The position numbers and the translations under genes are program-made. 64,000 nucleotides of DNA. It comes from Pseudomonas sp. BN102. GTDB lineage: Bacteria > Pseudomonadota > Gammaproteobacteria > Pseudomonadales > Pseudomonadaceae. Below the pieces are notes generated by a model. That model was not told the DNA's origin, did no database searches, and saw only the letters and a list, made by a program, of their open reading frames with translations. Positions 35,060 through 46,522 of this stretch are shown here, in pieces; the first letter of the stretch is position 1, and each line of letters begins with the position of its first letter. The stretch lies in assembly GCF_029871245.1 (NCBI RefSeq), contig NZ_SSON01000043.1, positions 1 through 64,000 of the forward strand. Direction: 5' to 3'.

Positions 35060-35875
35060 ATGCGCCTGATCAACCGAACCCCCGACCGCAGCGGCCGCCT
35101 GTTCCTGGTGCTGCTGCCCTTCGCCCTGCTGCTGTTCGCCTATTTCGCCGGCTCGGCATCGCGGCTTGCGGAGAACCCCAACGACAAGCTATTGCCCAGC
35201 GCCGCGCAGATGGCCGACGCGGTGAACCGCCTCGCCTTCAGCGAAGACAAGCGCACCGGCGAAGTGCTGTTCTGGCAGGACACCGGCGCCAGCCTGCAGC
35301 GCCTGGGCGTGGGCCTCTCCATCGCCGCCCTGCTCGGCCTGGTGCTGGGCATTGCCGCCGGCAGCGTGCCGCTGTTCGGCACGCCCTTGTCGCCGCTGCT
35401 CACGGTGCTGTCGATGATCCCGCCGCTGGCGATCCTGCCGGTGCTGTTCATCGTCTTCGGCCTGGGCGAGTTGTCCAAGGTGGTGCTGATCGTCATCGGC
35501 GTCGCGCCCTGCATCGCCCGCGACATCGAACAGCGCGCCCGGGAAATCCCCTGCGAACTGCTGATCAAGGCGCAGACCCTGGGCGCCAGCACCTGGACGC
35601 TGATCCTGCGCGTGGTGCTGCCGCAACTGATGCCGCGCCTGCTCATCTCCCTGCGCCTGATGCTCGGCACGGCCTGGCTGTTCCTCATCGCCGCCGAAGC
35701 CATCGCCTCCACCGACGGCCTGGGTTACCGCATCTTCCTCGTGCGCCGCTACCTGGCCATGGACGTGATCCTGCCCTACGTCGTGTGGATCACCGCGCTG
35801 GCCTGGCTGATGGACTGGGCGCTGCGCGCACTCACCCGCCGCGCCTTCCCCTGGTACGAAGGAGGCAAGGCATGA
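35060..35875 (+). CDS. ABC transporter permease of the guanidine operon
   Basis: 271 residues, BPD_transp_1 type. First membrane segment LFLVLLPFALLLFAYFAG, then about five more helices, with the coupling-loop region starting EIPCELLIKAQTLGAS (EAA-like). The 3' end overlaps the ATPase start by ATGA, showing coupled translation. The closest generic relatives are SsuC/TauC sulfonate-type permeases; the role follows from the operon. Confidence 0.88.
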   Translation: MRLINRTPDRSGRLFLVLLPFALLLFAYFAGSASRLAENPNDKLLPSAAQMADAVNRLAFSEDKRTGEVLFWQDTGASLQRLGVGLSIAALLGLVLGIAAGSVPLFGTPLSPLLTVLSMIPPLAILPVLFIVFGLGELSKVVLIVIGVAPCIARDIEQRAREIPCELLIKAQTLGASTWTLILRVVLPQLMPRLLISLRLMLGTAWLFLIAAEAIASTDGLGYRIFLVRRYLAMDVILPYVVWITALAWLMDWALRALTRRAFPWYEGGKA

Positions 35876-36675
35876 GCTTCATCCGCGTGAAGAACGTCTG
35901 GCAGGAATACGACGGCAACGTGGTGCTCGAACGCCTCAACCTGGAAGTGCAGGAAGGCGAGTTCTGCACCCTGGTCGGCGCCTCCGGCTGCGGCAAGTCC
36001 ACCTTCCTGCGCCTGCTGCTCGGCCAAGAGCGCCCCAGCCGTGGCGAACTGCTGCTCAACGGCCAGCCGCTGCCGGGCGAACCCGACCCGAGCCGGGGCG
36101 TGGTGTTCCAGCGCTACTCGGTGTTCCCGCACCTTAGCGTGCAGGACAACGTCGCCCTCGGCCTGGAACTGCCGCGCTCGCCGCTGCTCGGCCGGCTGTT
36201 CGGCGGCGCCAAGCGCGAGGCCCGCGAACAGGCCGCCGCCCTGCTCGAGCGCGTCGGCCTTGGCCATGCGCTGAAGCAATACCCGAGCGCCCTCTCTGGC
36301 GGCATGCAGCAGCGCCTGGCCATCGCCCAAGCGCTGGTGATGAAGCCGCGCGTGCTGCTGCTCGACGAACCCTTCGGCGCGCTCGACCCGGGCATCCGCA
36401 AGGACATGCACGCCTTGCTGCTGGAGCTGTGGCAGGAAACCCGGCTCACCGTGTTCATGGTCACTCACGACCTGGCCGAAGGCTTCAGCCTGGGCACCCG
36501 CCTGCTGGTCTTCGACAAGGTCCGCCACGACCCGCAGGCGCCCACCGCCTACGGCGCCCGCATCACCTATGACATCCCACTCAACGCCGACCGCAAGGCG
36601 GCCCGCGCCGCCCTGCCCGAACCGCTCGCCGCGCGCCTGGAAACGGCCGCGCCGCTGATCACGCCGGCCTACTGA
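35872..36675 (+). CDS. ABC transporter ATPase of the guanidine operon
   Basis: 267 residues. Walker A GASGCGKST (36-44), Q-loop near VVFQRYSVF, signature LSGGMQQRLAIAQAL, Walker B VLLLDEPFGALDP and switch histidine in VMVTHDLAEG. The start overlaps the permease stop (ATGA). SsuB/TauB-like by sequence. It energises import of the operon substrate. Ten bases separate it from the next gene. Confidence 0.92.
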   Translation: MSFIRVKNVWQEYDGNVVLERLNLEVQEGEFCTLVGASGCGKSTFLRLLLGQERPSRGELLLNGQPLPGEPDPSRGVVFQRYSVFPHLSVQDNVALGLELPRSPLLGRLFGGAKREAREQAAALLERVGLGHALKQYPSALSGGMQQRLAIAQALVMKPRVLLLDEPFGALDPGIRKDMHALLLELWQETRLTVFMVTHDLAEGFSLGTRLLVFDKVRHDPQAPTAYGARITYDIPLNADRKAARAALPEPLAARLETAAPLITPAY

Positions 36676-36685
36676 GGAACCCGAT

Positions 36686-37405
36686 ATGAACGAACTGCGC
36701 ACCAGCCTCTATGAAGAAATTGTCCCCGGCGGCGGCCACACTTCCTTCGTGCTCAAGCGTGGCCAGTTGCTGCGCCTGACCGACCTGGAAGGCGGCGGCA
36801 ACGCCAGCGTGCTGCTATTCAACGCCGCCGAGAAAAGCGAGCGGCTGAATCTGCCCGACAGCCTCAAGTGCCAGCACACCGCCAAGCTCACCGCCGGCCA
36901 CTGCCTGTACTCGGACATGGGACGCGTGCTCGCCGCCATCACCGCCGACAGCTGCGGTTGGCACGACAGCTTTGGCGGCGTGCTGAACGCCACCGAAGTG
37001 CAGGAGAAGTACGGCCAGGGCCGCTACCAGGAACTGCGCAACGGCTTCTTCCGCAACGGCGCGGACAACCTGCTGGTGGAAATGGGCAAATGGGACATGC
37101 GCCTGCAGGACCTGCTGATGTGCCTGAACCTGTTCAGTCGCGTGGATGTCGACGCCGACGGATGCTTCCGCTTCGCGACGGGCAACTCCAGGGCCGGCGA
37201 CTTCGTCGAACTCTACGCGCCGATGGACACCCTCGTGGTGCTCACCGCCCTGCAACACCCCATGGATCCGAACCCGCAGTACGCGCCCAAGCCCATCGGC
37301 CTGACCTGGCAGCAGGTCGCGTCCGACGGCATCAGCGTGCTCTGCCGCACCTCGCGCGCGGAGAACGGCCGCGGCTTCCACAACACCGAACGCCTGTTCA
37401 TCTGA
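36686..37405 (+). CDS. Urea carboxylase-associated protein 1 (carboxyguanidine deiminase subunit)
   Basis: 239 residues, DUF1989 family. The key shared motif is DSCGWHDSFGG (88-98), also present as DTCGRHDTLGG in the next gene. Proteins of this pair form the CgdAB carboxyguanidine deiminase, characterised in Pseudomonas syringae, converting carboxyguanidine to allophanate plus ammonia. Position between transporter and carboxylase in a guanidine riboswitch operon supports that assignment. Cytoplasmic, no signal peptide. Which subunit corresponds to CgdA or CgdB is not decided here. Confidence 0.88.
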   Translation: MNELRTSLYEEIVPGGGHTSFVLKRGQLLRLTDLEGGGNASVLLFNAAEKSERLNLPDSLKCQHTAKLTAGHCLYSDMGRVLAAITADSCGWHDSFGGVLNATEVQEKYGQGRYQELRNGFFRNGADNLLVEMGKWDMRLQDLLMCLNLFSRVDVDADGCFRFATGNSRAGDFVELYAPMDTLVVLTALQHPMDPNPQYAPKPIGLTWQQVASDGISVLCRTSRAENGRGFHNTERLFI

Positions 37406-37416
37406 GGAGCGCGAAC

Positions 37417-38052
37417 ATGCCCATCGTCCCCAGCGACAAACACCCCGAAGCCTGCATCTTGCGCACCCTGATTCCCGCCGGCGAGCCCAGCCTCACCGAA
37501 CTGAAAGCCGGGCAGACCCTGCGCATCCTCGACCTGGAAGGCAACCAGGCGGTGGACACCCTATTCTTCTGCGCCGCCAACCCGCGCGAGCGCTACGACG
37601 TGCAGCGCACCCTGCGTAAACAGGGGCAGGTCTATCTCAGCGCCGGCAGCGTGCTCTGGTCCAACCTCGGCAACCCGATGCTGAGCATCGTCGCCGACAC
37701 CTGCGGCCGCCACGACACCCTGGGCGGCGCCTGCGCCCAGGAAAGCAACACCGTGCGCTACGCCCTGGACAAGCGCTACATGCACAGCTGCCGCGACAAC
37801 TTCCTGCGCGCCAGCCTGCACGACGGGCGCCTCTCCAAGGCCGACATCGGCCACAACATCAACTTCTTCATGAACGTGCCGGTCACCGCCGAAGGCGGCC
37901 TGACCTTCGAGGACGGCATCTCCGGCGCCGGCAAGTACGTCGAGCTGCTCGCGCACATGGACGTCATCGTCCTGATCTCCAACTGCCCGCAGCTCAACAA
38001 CCCCTGCAACGGCTGGAACCCGACCCCGGCGGAGTTGCTGGTATGGGACTGA
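37417..38052 (+). CDS. Urea carboxylase-associated protein 2 (carboxyguanidine deiminase subunit)
   Basis: 211 residues, DUF1989 family, paralogous to the preceding gene: ILDLEGNQAVDTLFF parallels LTDLEGGGNASVLLF, and DTCGRHDTLGG (94-104) parallels DSCGWHDSFGG. It starts 11 bp after its partner with GAGGAG upstream, so the two are co-expressed as a heteromer. Together with the carboxylase and allophanate hydrolase it completes guanidine degradation. A REP-type repeat follows before the carboxylase gene. Confidence 0.88.
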   Translation: MPIVPSDKHPEACILRTLIPAGEPSLTELKAGQTLRILDLEGNQAVDTLFFCAANPRERYDVQRTLRKQGQVYLSAGSVLWSNLGNPMLSIVADTCGRHDTLGGACAQESNTVRYALDKRYMHSCRDNFLRASLHDGRLSKADIGHNINFFMNVPVTAEGGLTFEDGISGAGKYVELLAHMDVIVLISNCPQLNNPCNGWNPTPAELLVWD

Positions 38053-38151
38053 CCGTGCGCCTGCGTCGCTGGCTGTGGCTGCTTTGCCAGAGCCGCAGCG
38101 CTCAGTGCAGCCCCACGCTTCGCCAGCGCCCCGGCGGCAACGAACCTGCCC

Positions 38152-38224
38152 CGTAGGATGGGTGGAGCCTGCGATTCCCATCGCCGATACCGCATGGGTA
38201 TCGCTTCGCTCCTCCCATCCTACG
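38152..38224. repeat. REP-like inverted repeat pair
   Basis: CGTAGGATGGGTGGAGC (38152-38168) and GCTCCTCCCATCCTACG (38208-38224) are inverted copies matching at 16 of 17 positions, with an inner hairpin GATACC/GGGTATC. It occupies the 250-bp gap between the deiminase and carboxylase genes. Confidence 0.8.
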
Positions 38225-38303
38225 AGAAGCTTCAGCGCCGCGGACGACCCTGGCGCACACCGAATGACGGCGGGACGACCCGCCACCCCATGGGGACTTC
38301 CTC

Positions 38304-41921
<3,618 letters not shown>

Positions 41922-41997
41922 GCGACAGCTGAAACGCGCCCTCTCAGGGAGAGGGCTGCCCACGCACTGAAATGACCGGCCCCAAGGAATCCCGACC

Positions 41998-43806
41998 ATG
42001 CCCCACACCTTCGACCTGCGCCTCGCCACTCTGCGCACTGCGTACCGCGAAGGCCGCGCCACGCCGCGCCAGCTGATCGCCCAACTACGCGACAAGGCCG
42101 CCGCGCTGAACCCGGACTACCACCTGTTCATCCACCTGCTGACGCTGGACGAGCTGGAACCCTACCTCGCCGCTTTGGACGACAAGTCGCCGGATAGCCT
42201 GCCGCTCTTCGGCATCCCCTTCGCCATCAAGGACAACATCGACCTTGCCGGCATCCCCACCACCGCCGCCTGCCCGGCCTTCGCCTACACGCCGGAGACT
42301 TCCGCGACGCTGGTGCAGCAACTGGTCGACCTGGGCGCCATCCCGCTGGGCAAGACCAACCTCGACCAGTTCGCCACCGGCCTCAACGGCACCCGTTCGC
42401 CCTACGGCGAATGCCGGAACAGCGTGCTGCCGGAATATCCGTCGGGCGGCTCGAGCGCCGGTTCCTCGCTGGCCGTGGCGCTGGGCTTGGCGAGCTTCGC
42501 CCTGGGCACCGACACCGCCGGCTCCGGCCGTGTGCCGGCGGCGCTCAACGGTTTGCTGGGGCTCAAGCCGAGCAAGGGACTGCTGTCCAACCACGGCTTG
42601 CTGCCGGCCTGCCGCACGCTGGACTGCATCACCTACTTCACGGCCAGCGCCGCCGAGGCCAGCGAACTGCTCGCCCTCACTGCTCGGCTCGATCCGCAGG
42701 ATGGCTATAGCCGCGCCAACCCGGTCTGGAATGACGCCAGCGCCTTCGGTGCACCCGGGCCGTTCCGCTTCGGCGTGCCCCGCGCCGATCAGCTGGAGTT
42801 CTTCGGCTGCCACGAAGGCCCGGTGCTGTTCACCGACGCCCTCGACCAGCTCAAGGCCCTGGGCGGCGAAGCGCGGGAAATCGACTTCGCGCCCTTCCTC
42901 GAAGCTGCGCGCCTGCTCTACGAAGGCCCGTGGGTCGCCGAGCGCTACAGCGTGGCCGGCGACCTGATCGAGCGTGACCCGCAGGCGGTGCTGCCGGTGA
43001 TCCGCGACGTGCTGGCGAAAGCGCCCGGTGCATCCGCCGTGCAGGCGTTCCGCGCGCAATACCGGTTGCAGGAGCTCAAGGCGCAGTGCGACGCGATCCT
43101 CGCCGACCTCGACTGCGTGCTGACGCCCACCATCGGCCGTCCGGTGACGCTTGACGAGCTGCACGCCGAACCGGTGAAGCGCAATTCCGAGCTGGGCTAC
43201 TACACCAACTTCATGAACCTGCTGGACTACGCCGCCGTCGCCGTGCCCAGCGCCCTCATGGACAACGGCCTGCCCTGGGGCGTGACGCTGTTCGGCCGCA
43301 CCTTCACCGACCAGTACCTGCTCGGCGTGGCCGACGCCCTGCAGCGCCAGCACAACCTGCCGCTCACCGGCGGCAATCTGGTCTGCCCCGCCACTTCCGC
43401 CAACGCCGCGCGCAACGACCGCGCACGCCTGGTCGTCTGCGGCGCGCACCTGGACGGCCTGGCGCTGAATTGGCAATTGCGCCAGCGCGGCGCCCGCCTG
43501 CTGCGCGCCACCCGCAGCGCGCCAAACTACAAACTCTACGCCCTGGCCGGCGGCCCGCCGCTGCGTCCCGGCATGCTGCGCGTGGCCGAAGGCGGAGTGG
43601 CTATCGAGGTGGAAGTCTGGGAACTGCCCGGCGCCGCGTTGGGCTCCTTCCTCACCGGTATCCCGGCGCCGCTGGGGCTGGGCAAGGTGCAATTGGAAGA
43701 CGGCAGTTGGGAAACCGGCTTCATCTGTGATGTTTGGGGACTGGATGGCGCTGAGGACATCAGCCGCTTCGGTGGCTGGCGGGCGTGGTTAACAAGCCGC
43801 GGGTAA
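41998..43806 (+). CDS. atzF: Allophanate hydrolase
   Basis: 602 residues. Amidase-signature domain with catalytic Lys in AIKDN (K78), cis-serine in GGSSAGSS (S152) and nucleophile in GTDTAGSGR (S176); the 74 and 24-residue spacings equal those of the yeast enzyme. The C-terminal domain (about 465-602; RLVVCGAHLDGLALN, YKLYALAGGPPLRPGM, IPAPLGLGKVQLEDG) is the decarboxylase-like domain of allophanate hydrolases. It turns allophanate into two ammonia and carbon dioxide, the last step of the operon. It begins 76 bp after the carboxylase. Confidence 0.93.
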   Translation: MPHTFDLRLATLRTAYREGRATPRQLIAQLRDKAAALNPDYHLFIHLLTLDELEPYLAALDDKSPDSLPLFGIPFAIKDNIDLAGIPTTAACPAFAYTPETSATLVQQLVDLGAIPLGKTNLDQFATGLNGTRSPYGECRNSVLPEYPSGGSSAGSSLAVALGLASFALGTDTAGSGRVPAALNGLLGLKPSKGLLSNHGLLPACRTLDCITYFTASAAEASELLALTARLDPQDGYSRANPVWNDASAFGAPGPFRFGVPRADQLEFFGCHEGPVLFTDALDQLKALGGEAREIDFAPFLEAARLLYEGPWVAERYSVAGDLIERDPQAVLPVIRDVLAKAPGASAVQAFRAQYRLQELKAQCDAILADLDCVLTPTIGRPVTLDELHAEPVKRNSELGYYTNFMNLLDYAAVAVPSALMDNGLPWGVTLFGRTFTDQYLLGVADALQRQHNLPLTGGNLVCPATSANAARNDRARLVVCGAHLDGLALNWQLRQRGARLLRATRSAPNYKLYALAGGPPLRPGMLRVAEGGVAIEVEVWELPGAALGSFLTGIPAPLGLGKVQLEDGSWETGFICDVWGLDGAEDISRFGGWRAWLTSRG

Positions 43807-44294
43807 CTCCACGACCGCTCTCGATGTGTCGAGGTCGTCGCCCACGAGCCATGGCTAGGATTAGTTGCTCGATCGAAGTTCGCGCCGTCACTGGCTAAGC
43901 CGGGGCCAACTGACAGCGCATCAGCTGGCATGCAACAGAGGTGATGCCCCTCGGCCAGGCCGCCTAGATCGATGCCAGCGAAGCCTAGGCGCTCGATCTG
44001 GGCGGACTTGCCGAGGGACGCCTTGCGCAGTTCCCCGGTGGGCCACTGCCGGCTCTCAAGCTGGTGAGGTTTAGCTAGGGCCCAACTGGCGGACACCGAC
44101 TCAAGGTGTCCGCTTTCGGACCAGGCCGTGTAAAAACGCAGCGGGTGATGGATAGTTGGATATTGAACGGTTTTAGCAGCGTCCAACGGCCTCGAGGGCG
44201 CTTGGCGTGTCGATCCGAGGCATTCAGCTGATTCGGGCAAGTGCGGCTTCCGCGATTCGGTGCGACGAGTTGAGCGGGCAGCCAATGGGGGGGT
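43807..44294. other. Gene-free stretch, probably part IS-derived
   Basis: About 490 bases. No convincing protein. The segment near 44120-44150 (GGCCGTGTAAAAACGC on the plus strand) resembles the end region of IS elements, and it follows the IS1182-like fragment on that fragment's downstream side. A possible IS end is suggested but no matching terminal repeat was found. Confidence 0.35.
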
Positions 44295-44576
44295 TCAGGC
44301 CTTCATCGCCGCCATCAGGGCGTTACTGCCCAGCAGCTTCAGCATCCGTTTGAAGTTGTAAGCGAGCACATGCAGGCTCATTTCCGTGCTCACCCGGTCG
44401 AGCGTCTTGGTGAGGAAATGGGTGGCGCCCATCCAGGCCTTCAACGTGCCGAACGGATGCTCCACCGTCTGGCGGCGGATGCGCATCATCTCCGGTGCCT
44501 GATCCAGGCGGGACTGCATCGTGTCGAGCACCGACTCATGTTCCCAGCGACTCCCCGCCGCTGTGCGCTCGGTCAA
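44295..44576 (-). mobile_element. IS1182-family transposase C-terminal fragment
   Basis: The 93-residue frame contains SRWEHESVLDTMQ, RIRRQTVEHPFGTLKAWMG, ATHFLTKTL and STEMSLHVLAYNFKRMLKLL, the conserved C-terminus of IS1182-type transposases (normally about 450-500 residues). Everything before SRWEH is missing, and a TTG is the only start. It is cut on its upstream side by a short REP-like stretch (CCTACGG/CCGTAGG, 44582-44601). Non-functional remnant. Confidence 0.85.
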
Positions 44577-44639
44577 CCCATCCTACGGCTGGCCCCTCCG
44601 TAGGGTGCGCTGCGCGCAGCTTAGACTCTAAATGGAATA

Positions 44640-44679
44640 AATAAATACAAATTAAGTATTTATTGTTCTAAAACAGAAC
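44640..44679. promoter_or_regulatory. Tandem palindromes upstream of the XRE-cupin operon
   Basis: AATAAATAC/GTATTTATT (44640-44648 and 44656-44664, exact 9-bp arms) is followed immediately by GTTCT-AAAAC-AGAAC (44665-44679, exact 5-bp arms). They lie 45-85 bp before the small ORF, in AT-rich DNA. Probable autoregulatory operators of the XRE protein, overlapping its promoter. Confidence 0.55.
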
Positions 44680-44724
44680 GACTAGGCTAGCTCCGTACCC
44701 CATGACTCCAAAGGAGAACGTCAA

Positions 44725-44886
44725 ATGGACCGCGCAGACAACGTCATCGACATCGCCCGCTACCGCACGCGCCGCCAGGCCCGCCGCATAGCCGAGCTGA
44801 TGTGGCTGATGTATGCGTCTCGCGCCGGCTACGGGGCGTTTCAGGTGCTGCAGCAGCATCGGGACAGCAGCACTCGAGAGGCGTGA
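44725..44886 (+). CDS. Small basic protein of unknown function (53 aa)
   Basis: Starts MDRADNVIDIARYRTRRQAR and is rich in arginine, with a hydrophobic turn LMWLMYASRAGYGAF and end SSTREA. A very good RBS (AAAGGAGAA, seven bases) and coupling to the XRE-cupin gene four bases downstream support real translation. The amphipathic Arg-rich helix could bind nucleic acid or the regulator. No family recognised. Confidence 0.65.
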   Translation: MDRADNVIDIARYRTRRQARRIAELMWLMYASRAGYGAFQVLQQHRDSSTREA

Positions 44887-44890
44887 AACC

Positions 44891-45520
44891 ATGGGGCAGT
44901 CCTTATCTGCCGGTGCCCATGACCAGGTGTTGATCGCGGCGCCAAGCGCAGTGGATGACCCCATAGGCCAGCGAGTTGCCAGCAACCTGTTGCGCCTGCG
45001 CAGCAAGCGCAATCTGTCCCTGGATGGCCTGTCGCGTGTATCCGGCGTGAGTCGCGCAATGCTGGCGCAGATCGAATCGGGCCGCAGCGTGCCCTCCATC
45101 AAGGTGCTGTGCAAGATCGCCCAGGGCCTGAAGGTCTCGGTGGCCGCCTTTCTTGATGACCGCGCCTTCGACGGTGTCGCGGTGCTGCCGGCGCGCCAGA
45201 GCAAGCGTCTGGTGAGCAGCGACGGCAGCTTTGTCAGCCGCGCGCTGTTCCCCTTCGATTGTTCGCGCCAGGTGGAATTCTATGAACTGCGCCTGGCGGG
45301 CCTGGCCACCGAGGATTCCCCCGGCCACGCTCCCGGCACCCAGGAGAACCTGGTGGTGGCCCAGGGTGTGCTGGAGATCGGCGTGAACGAGGAGCGCTTC
45401 CTGCTCGCCACCGGCGATTCGATCCTGTTCTACGCCGACCAGCCCCATGCCTACCGCAATCCCTCGGACAGCGAAGCGGTGGCCTACCTGGTCACCACCT
45501 ATGCCGAGCGGCTCGACTGA
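44891..45520 (+). CDS. XRE-family regulator with C-terminal cupin domain
   Basis: 209 residues. HTH at about 28-85 (VASNLLRLRSKRNLSLDGLS, SRAMLAQIESGRSVPSIKVL), cupin at about 125-205 (GTQENLVVAQGVLEIGVNEE, ATGDSILFYADQPHAYRN) with conserved HAY. Such proteins are single-component sensors of amino acids, polyamines or sulfur compounds. ATG lies four bases after the small ORF stop. The tandem palindromes upstream suggest autoregulation. Targets may include the Met-rich gene beyond the shared terminator (speculative). Confidence 0.88.
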   Translation: MGQSLSAGAHDQVLIAAPSAVDDPIGQRVASNLLRLRSKRNLSLDGLSRVSGVSRAMLAQIESGRSVPSIKVLCKIAQGLKVSVAAFLDDRAFDGVAVLPARQSKRLVSSDGSFVSRALFPFDCSRQVEFYELRLAGLATEDSPGHAPGTQENLVVAQGVLEIGVNEERFLLATGDSILFYADQPHAYRNPSDSEAVAYLVTTYAERLD

Positions 45521-45620
45521 GCCGGACCGCTCCCGTTTCCATCCCCCCAGGGGGCCCTCGCCGCCCGGCGGGGTGGGAATCGCGAAGCGCCTTCCACCAC
45601 GGCCCCCGGAATGGAGGCAT

Positions 45621-45658
45621 AAAAAAGCCCGGCGGGTTTCCCGGCCGGGCTTTTTTTT
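45621..45658. terminator. Bidirectional rho-independent terminator
   Basis: AGCCCGGC (45626-45633) and GCCGGGCT (45644-45651) pair, with an inner GGG-TTT-CCC, flanked by A6 on the left and T8 on the right. It ends both the XRE-cupin operon (plus) and the Met-rich gene (minus). Confidence 0.92.
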
Positions 45659-45668
45659 GTCCTGCCGA

Positions 45669-46175
45669 TCAGCAGGTGCAGCACATCATGGGCATGCCAT
45701 TGCAGCTCATCATCATCGGCATGCCGCACTCCATCATTTTCATCATCAGGGCGCAGCAGTTCTTGAACATCTCCATGTTCATGCCCTGCATCGGCATCAT
45801 CTTGCACATCATTGCGTCGCCCTGCATGGAGCACTCCATCATGCACTTCATGGACGGCATGGGCATGCCCATCCCCATCATCGGCATCATGTTCATCATG
45901 CCCATCATCGGCATCATCGCCATGCCGGCCTGGGACATGCACATCATCGACATGTTGCCACAGTGCATCATCACCGGCATGCCGCAGTTCATCATCATCG
46001 CCATCATTTCGGCGCTGTTGCGGAACATCGCCATGTCCATGCCCATGGCTGGCATCATCTTGCACATCATGCCGTCGTCCTGCATGTCGCACGCCATGGT
46101 GACCATCATCATGGGCATGCCCATCATCGGCATCATGGGGTTGGTGGACATCGGCATCTGCATGGCATTCATCAT
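45669..46175 (-). CDS. Methionine/cysteine-rich duplicated protein, unknown function
   Basis: 168 residues. By hand count 72 are Met (43%) and 15 Cys. Two repeats in exact register: cysteines 29, 38, 64, 72, 79 correspond to 115, 124, 150, 158, 165 (constant offset 86, no indel), with shared pieces such as MMCKMMP and CGMP. A Met-only linker (MPMMGMMNMMPMMGMGMPMP) joins them. RBS GGGAG lies seven bases before ATG and a terminator follows, so it is a normal monocistronic gene. No clear signal peptide. Soft thiol and thioether ligands suggest Cu(I)/Ag(I) binding; a sulfur reserve is another reading beside the sulfur island. No family recognised. Confidence 0.8.
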   Translation of the reverse strand: MMNAMQMPMSTNPMMPMMGMPMMMVTMACDMQDDGMMCKMMPAMGMDMAMFRNSAEMMAMMMNCGMPVMMHCGNMSMMCMSQAGMAMMPMMGMMNMMPMMGMGMPMPSMKCMMECSMQGDAMMCKMMPMQGMNMEMFKNCCALMMKMMECGMPMMMSCNGMPMMCCTC

Positions 46176-46208
46176 GGTGGCGCTCCCTCAAAGGATGGAA
46201 TGGGTAAC

Positions 46209-46249
46209 CGGAATGGCGTCGATTCTAGGAGCGCCATTCCGTCGAGCAA
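46209..46249 (-). promoter_or_regulatory. Promoter with overlapping palindromic operator for the Met-rich gene
   Basis: CGGAATGGCG (46209-46218) and CGCCATTCCG (46232-46241) are exact 10-bp inverted arms with a 13-bp spacer. The minus-strand spacer holds TAGAAT (possible -10), and TTGCTC lies 16 bp upstream of it (possible -35). It is 34 bp from the start codon, an ideal place for a repressor. The rest of 46250-46522 shows no gene. Confidence 0.55.
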
Positions 46250-46522
46250 GATGACGAGACAGCGTCGACCAGGTACGCCGGGCATACGATTTCCTCATCG
46301 ATGGCAGCGTATTCGGACTTGGTAACAGCGATTTCCATGCGATCACGTACGATTGAGCATCGATAGCGTCTTCCCTGACGTAATGGATATGCACTTCAGG
46401 AATTAGCAAATAACCCTAGTGAATATTCAATCTAACGAAGAGGCACTTTTTTACGCCTCGGCTCCTGTGCCCATAAAAGGGCGGAAGAGCCCGTCCTTGA
46501 ACTATCCACACGTGTTCGCGCA

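Noticed and set aside
45447-46325. Plus-strand frames opposite the Met-rich gene (His-rich 292 aa and Ile/Met-rich 192 aa)
   Set aside because: Complements of repeated ATG/CAT codons automatically give His/Ile-rich open frames. The minus frame has the RBS, terminator and in-register cysteine repeats.
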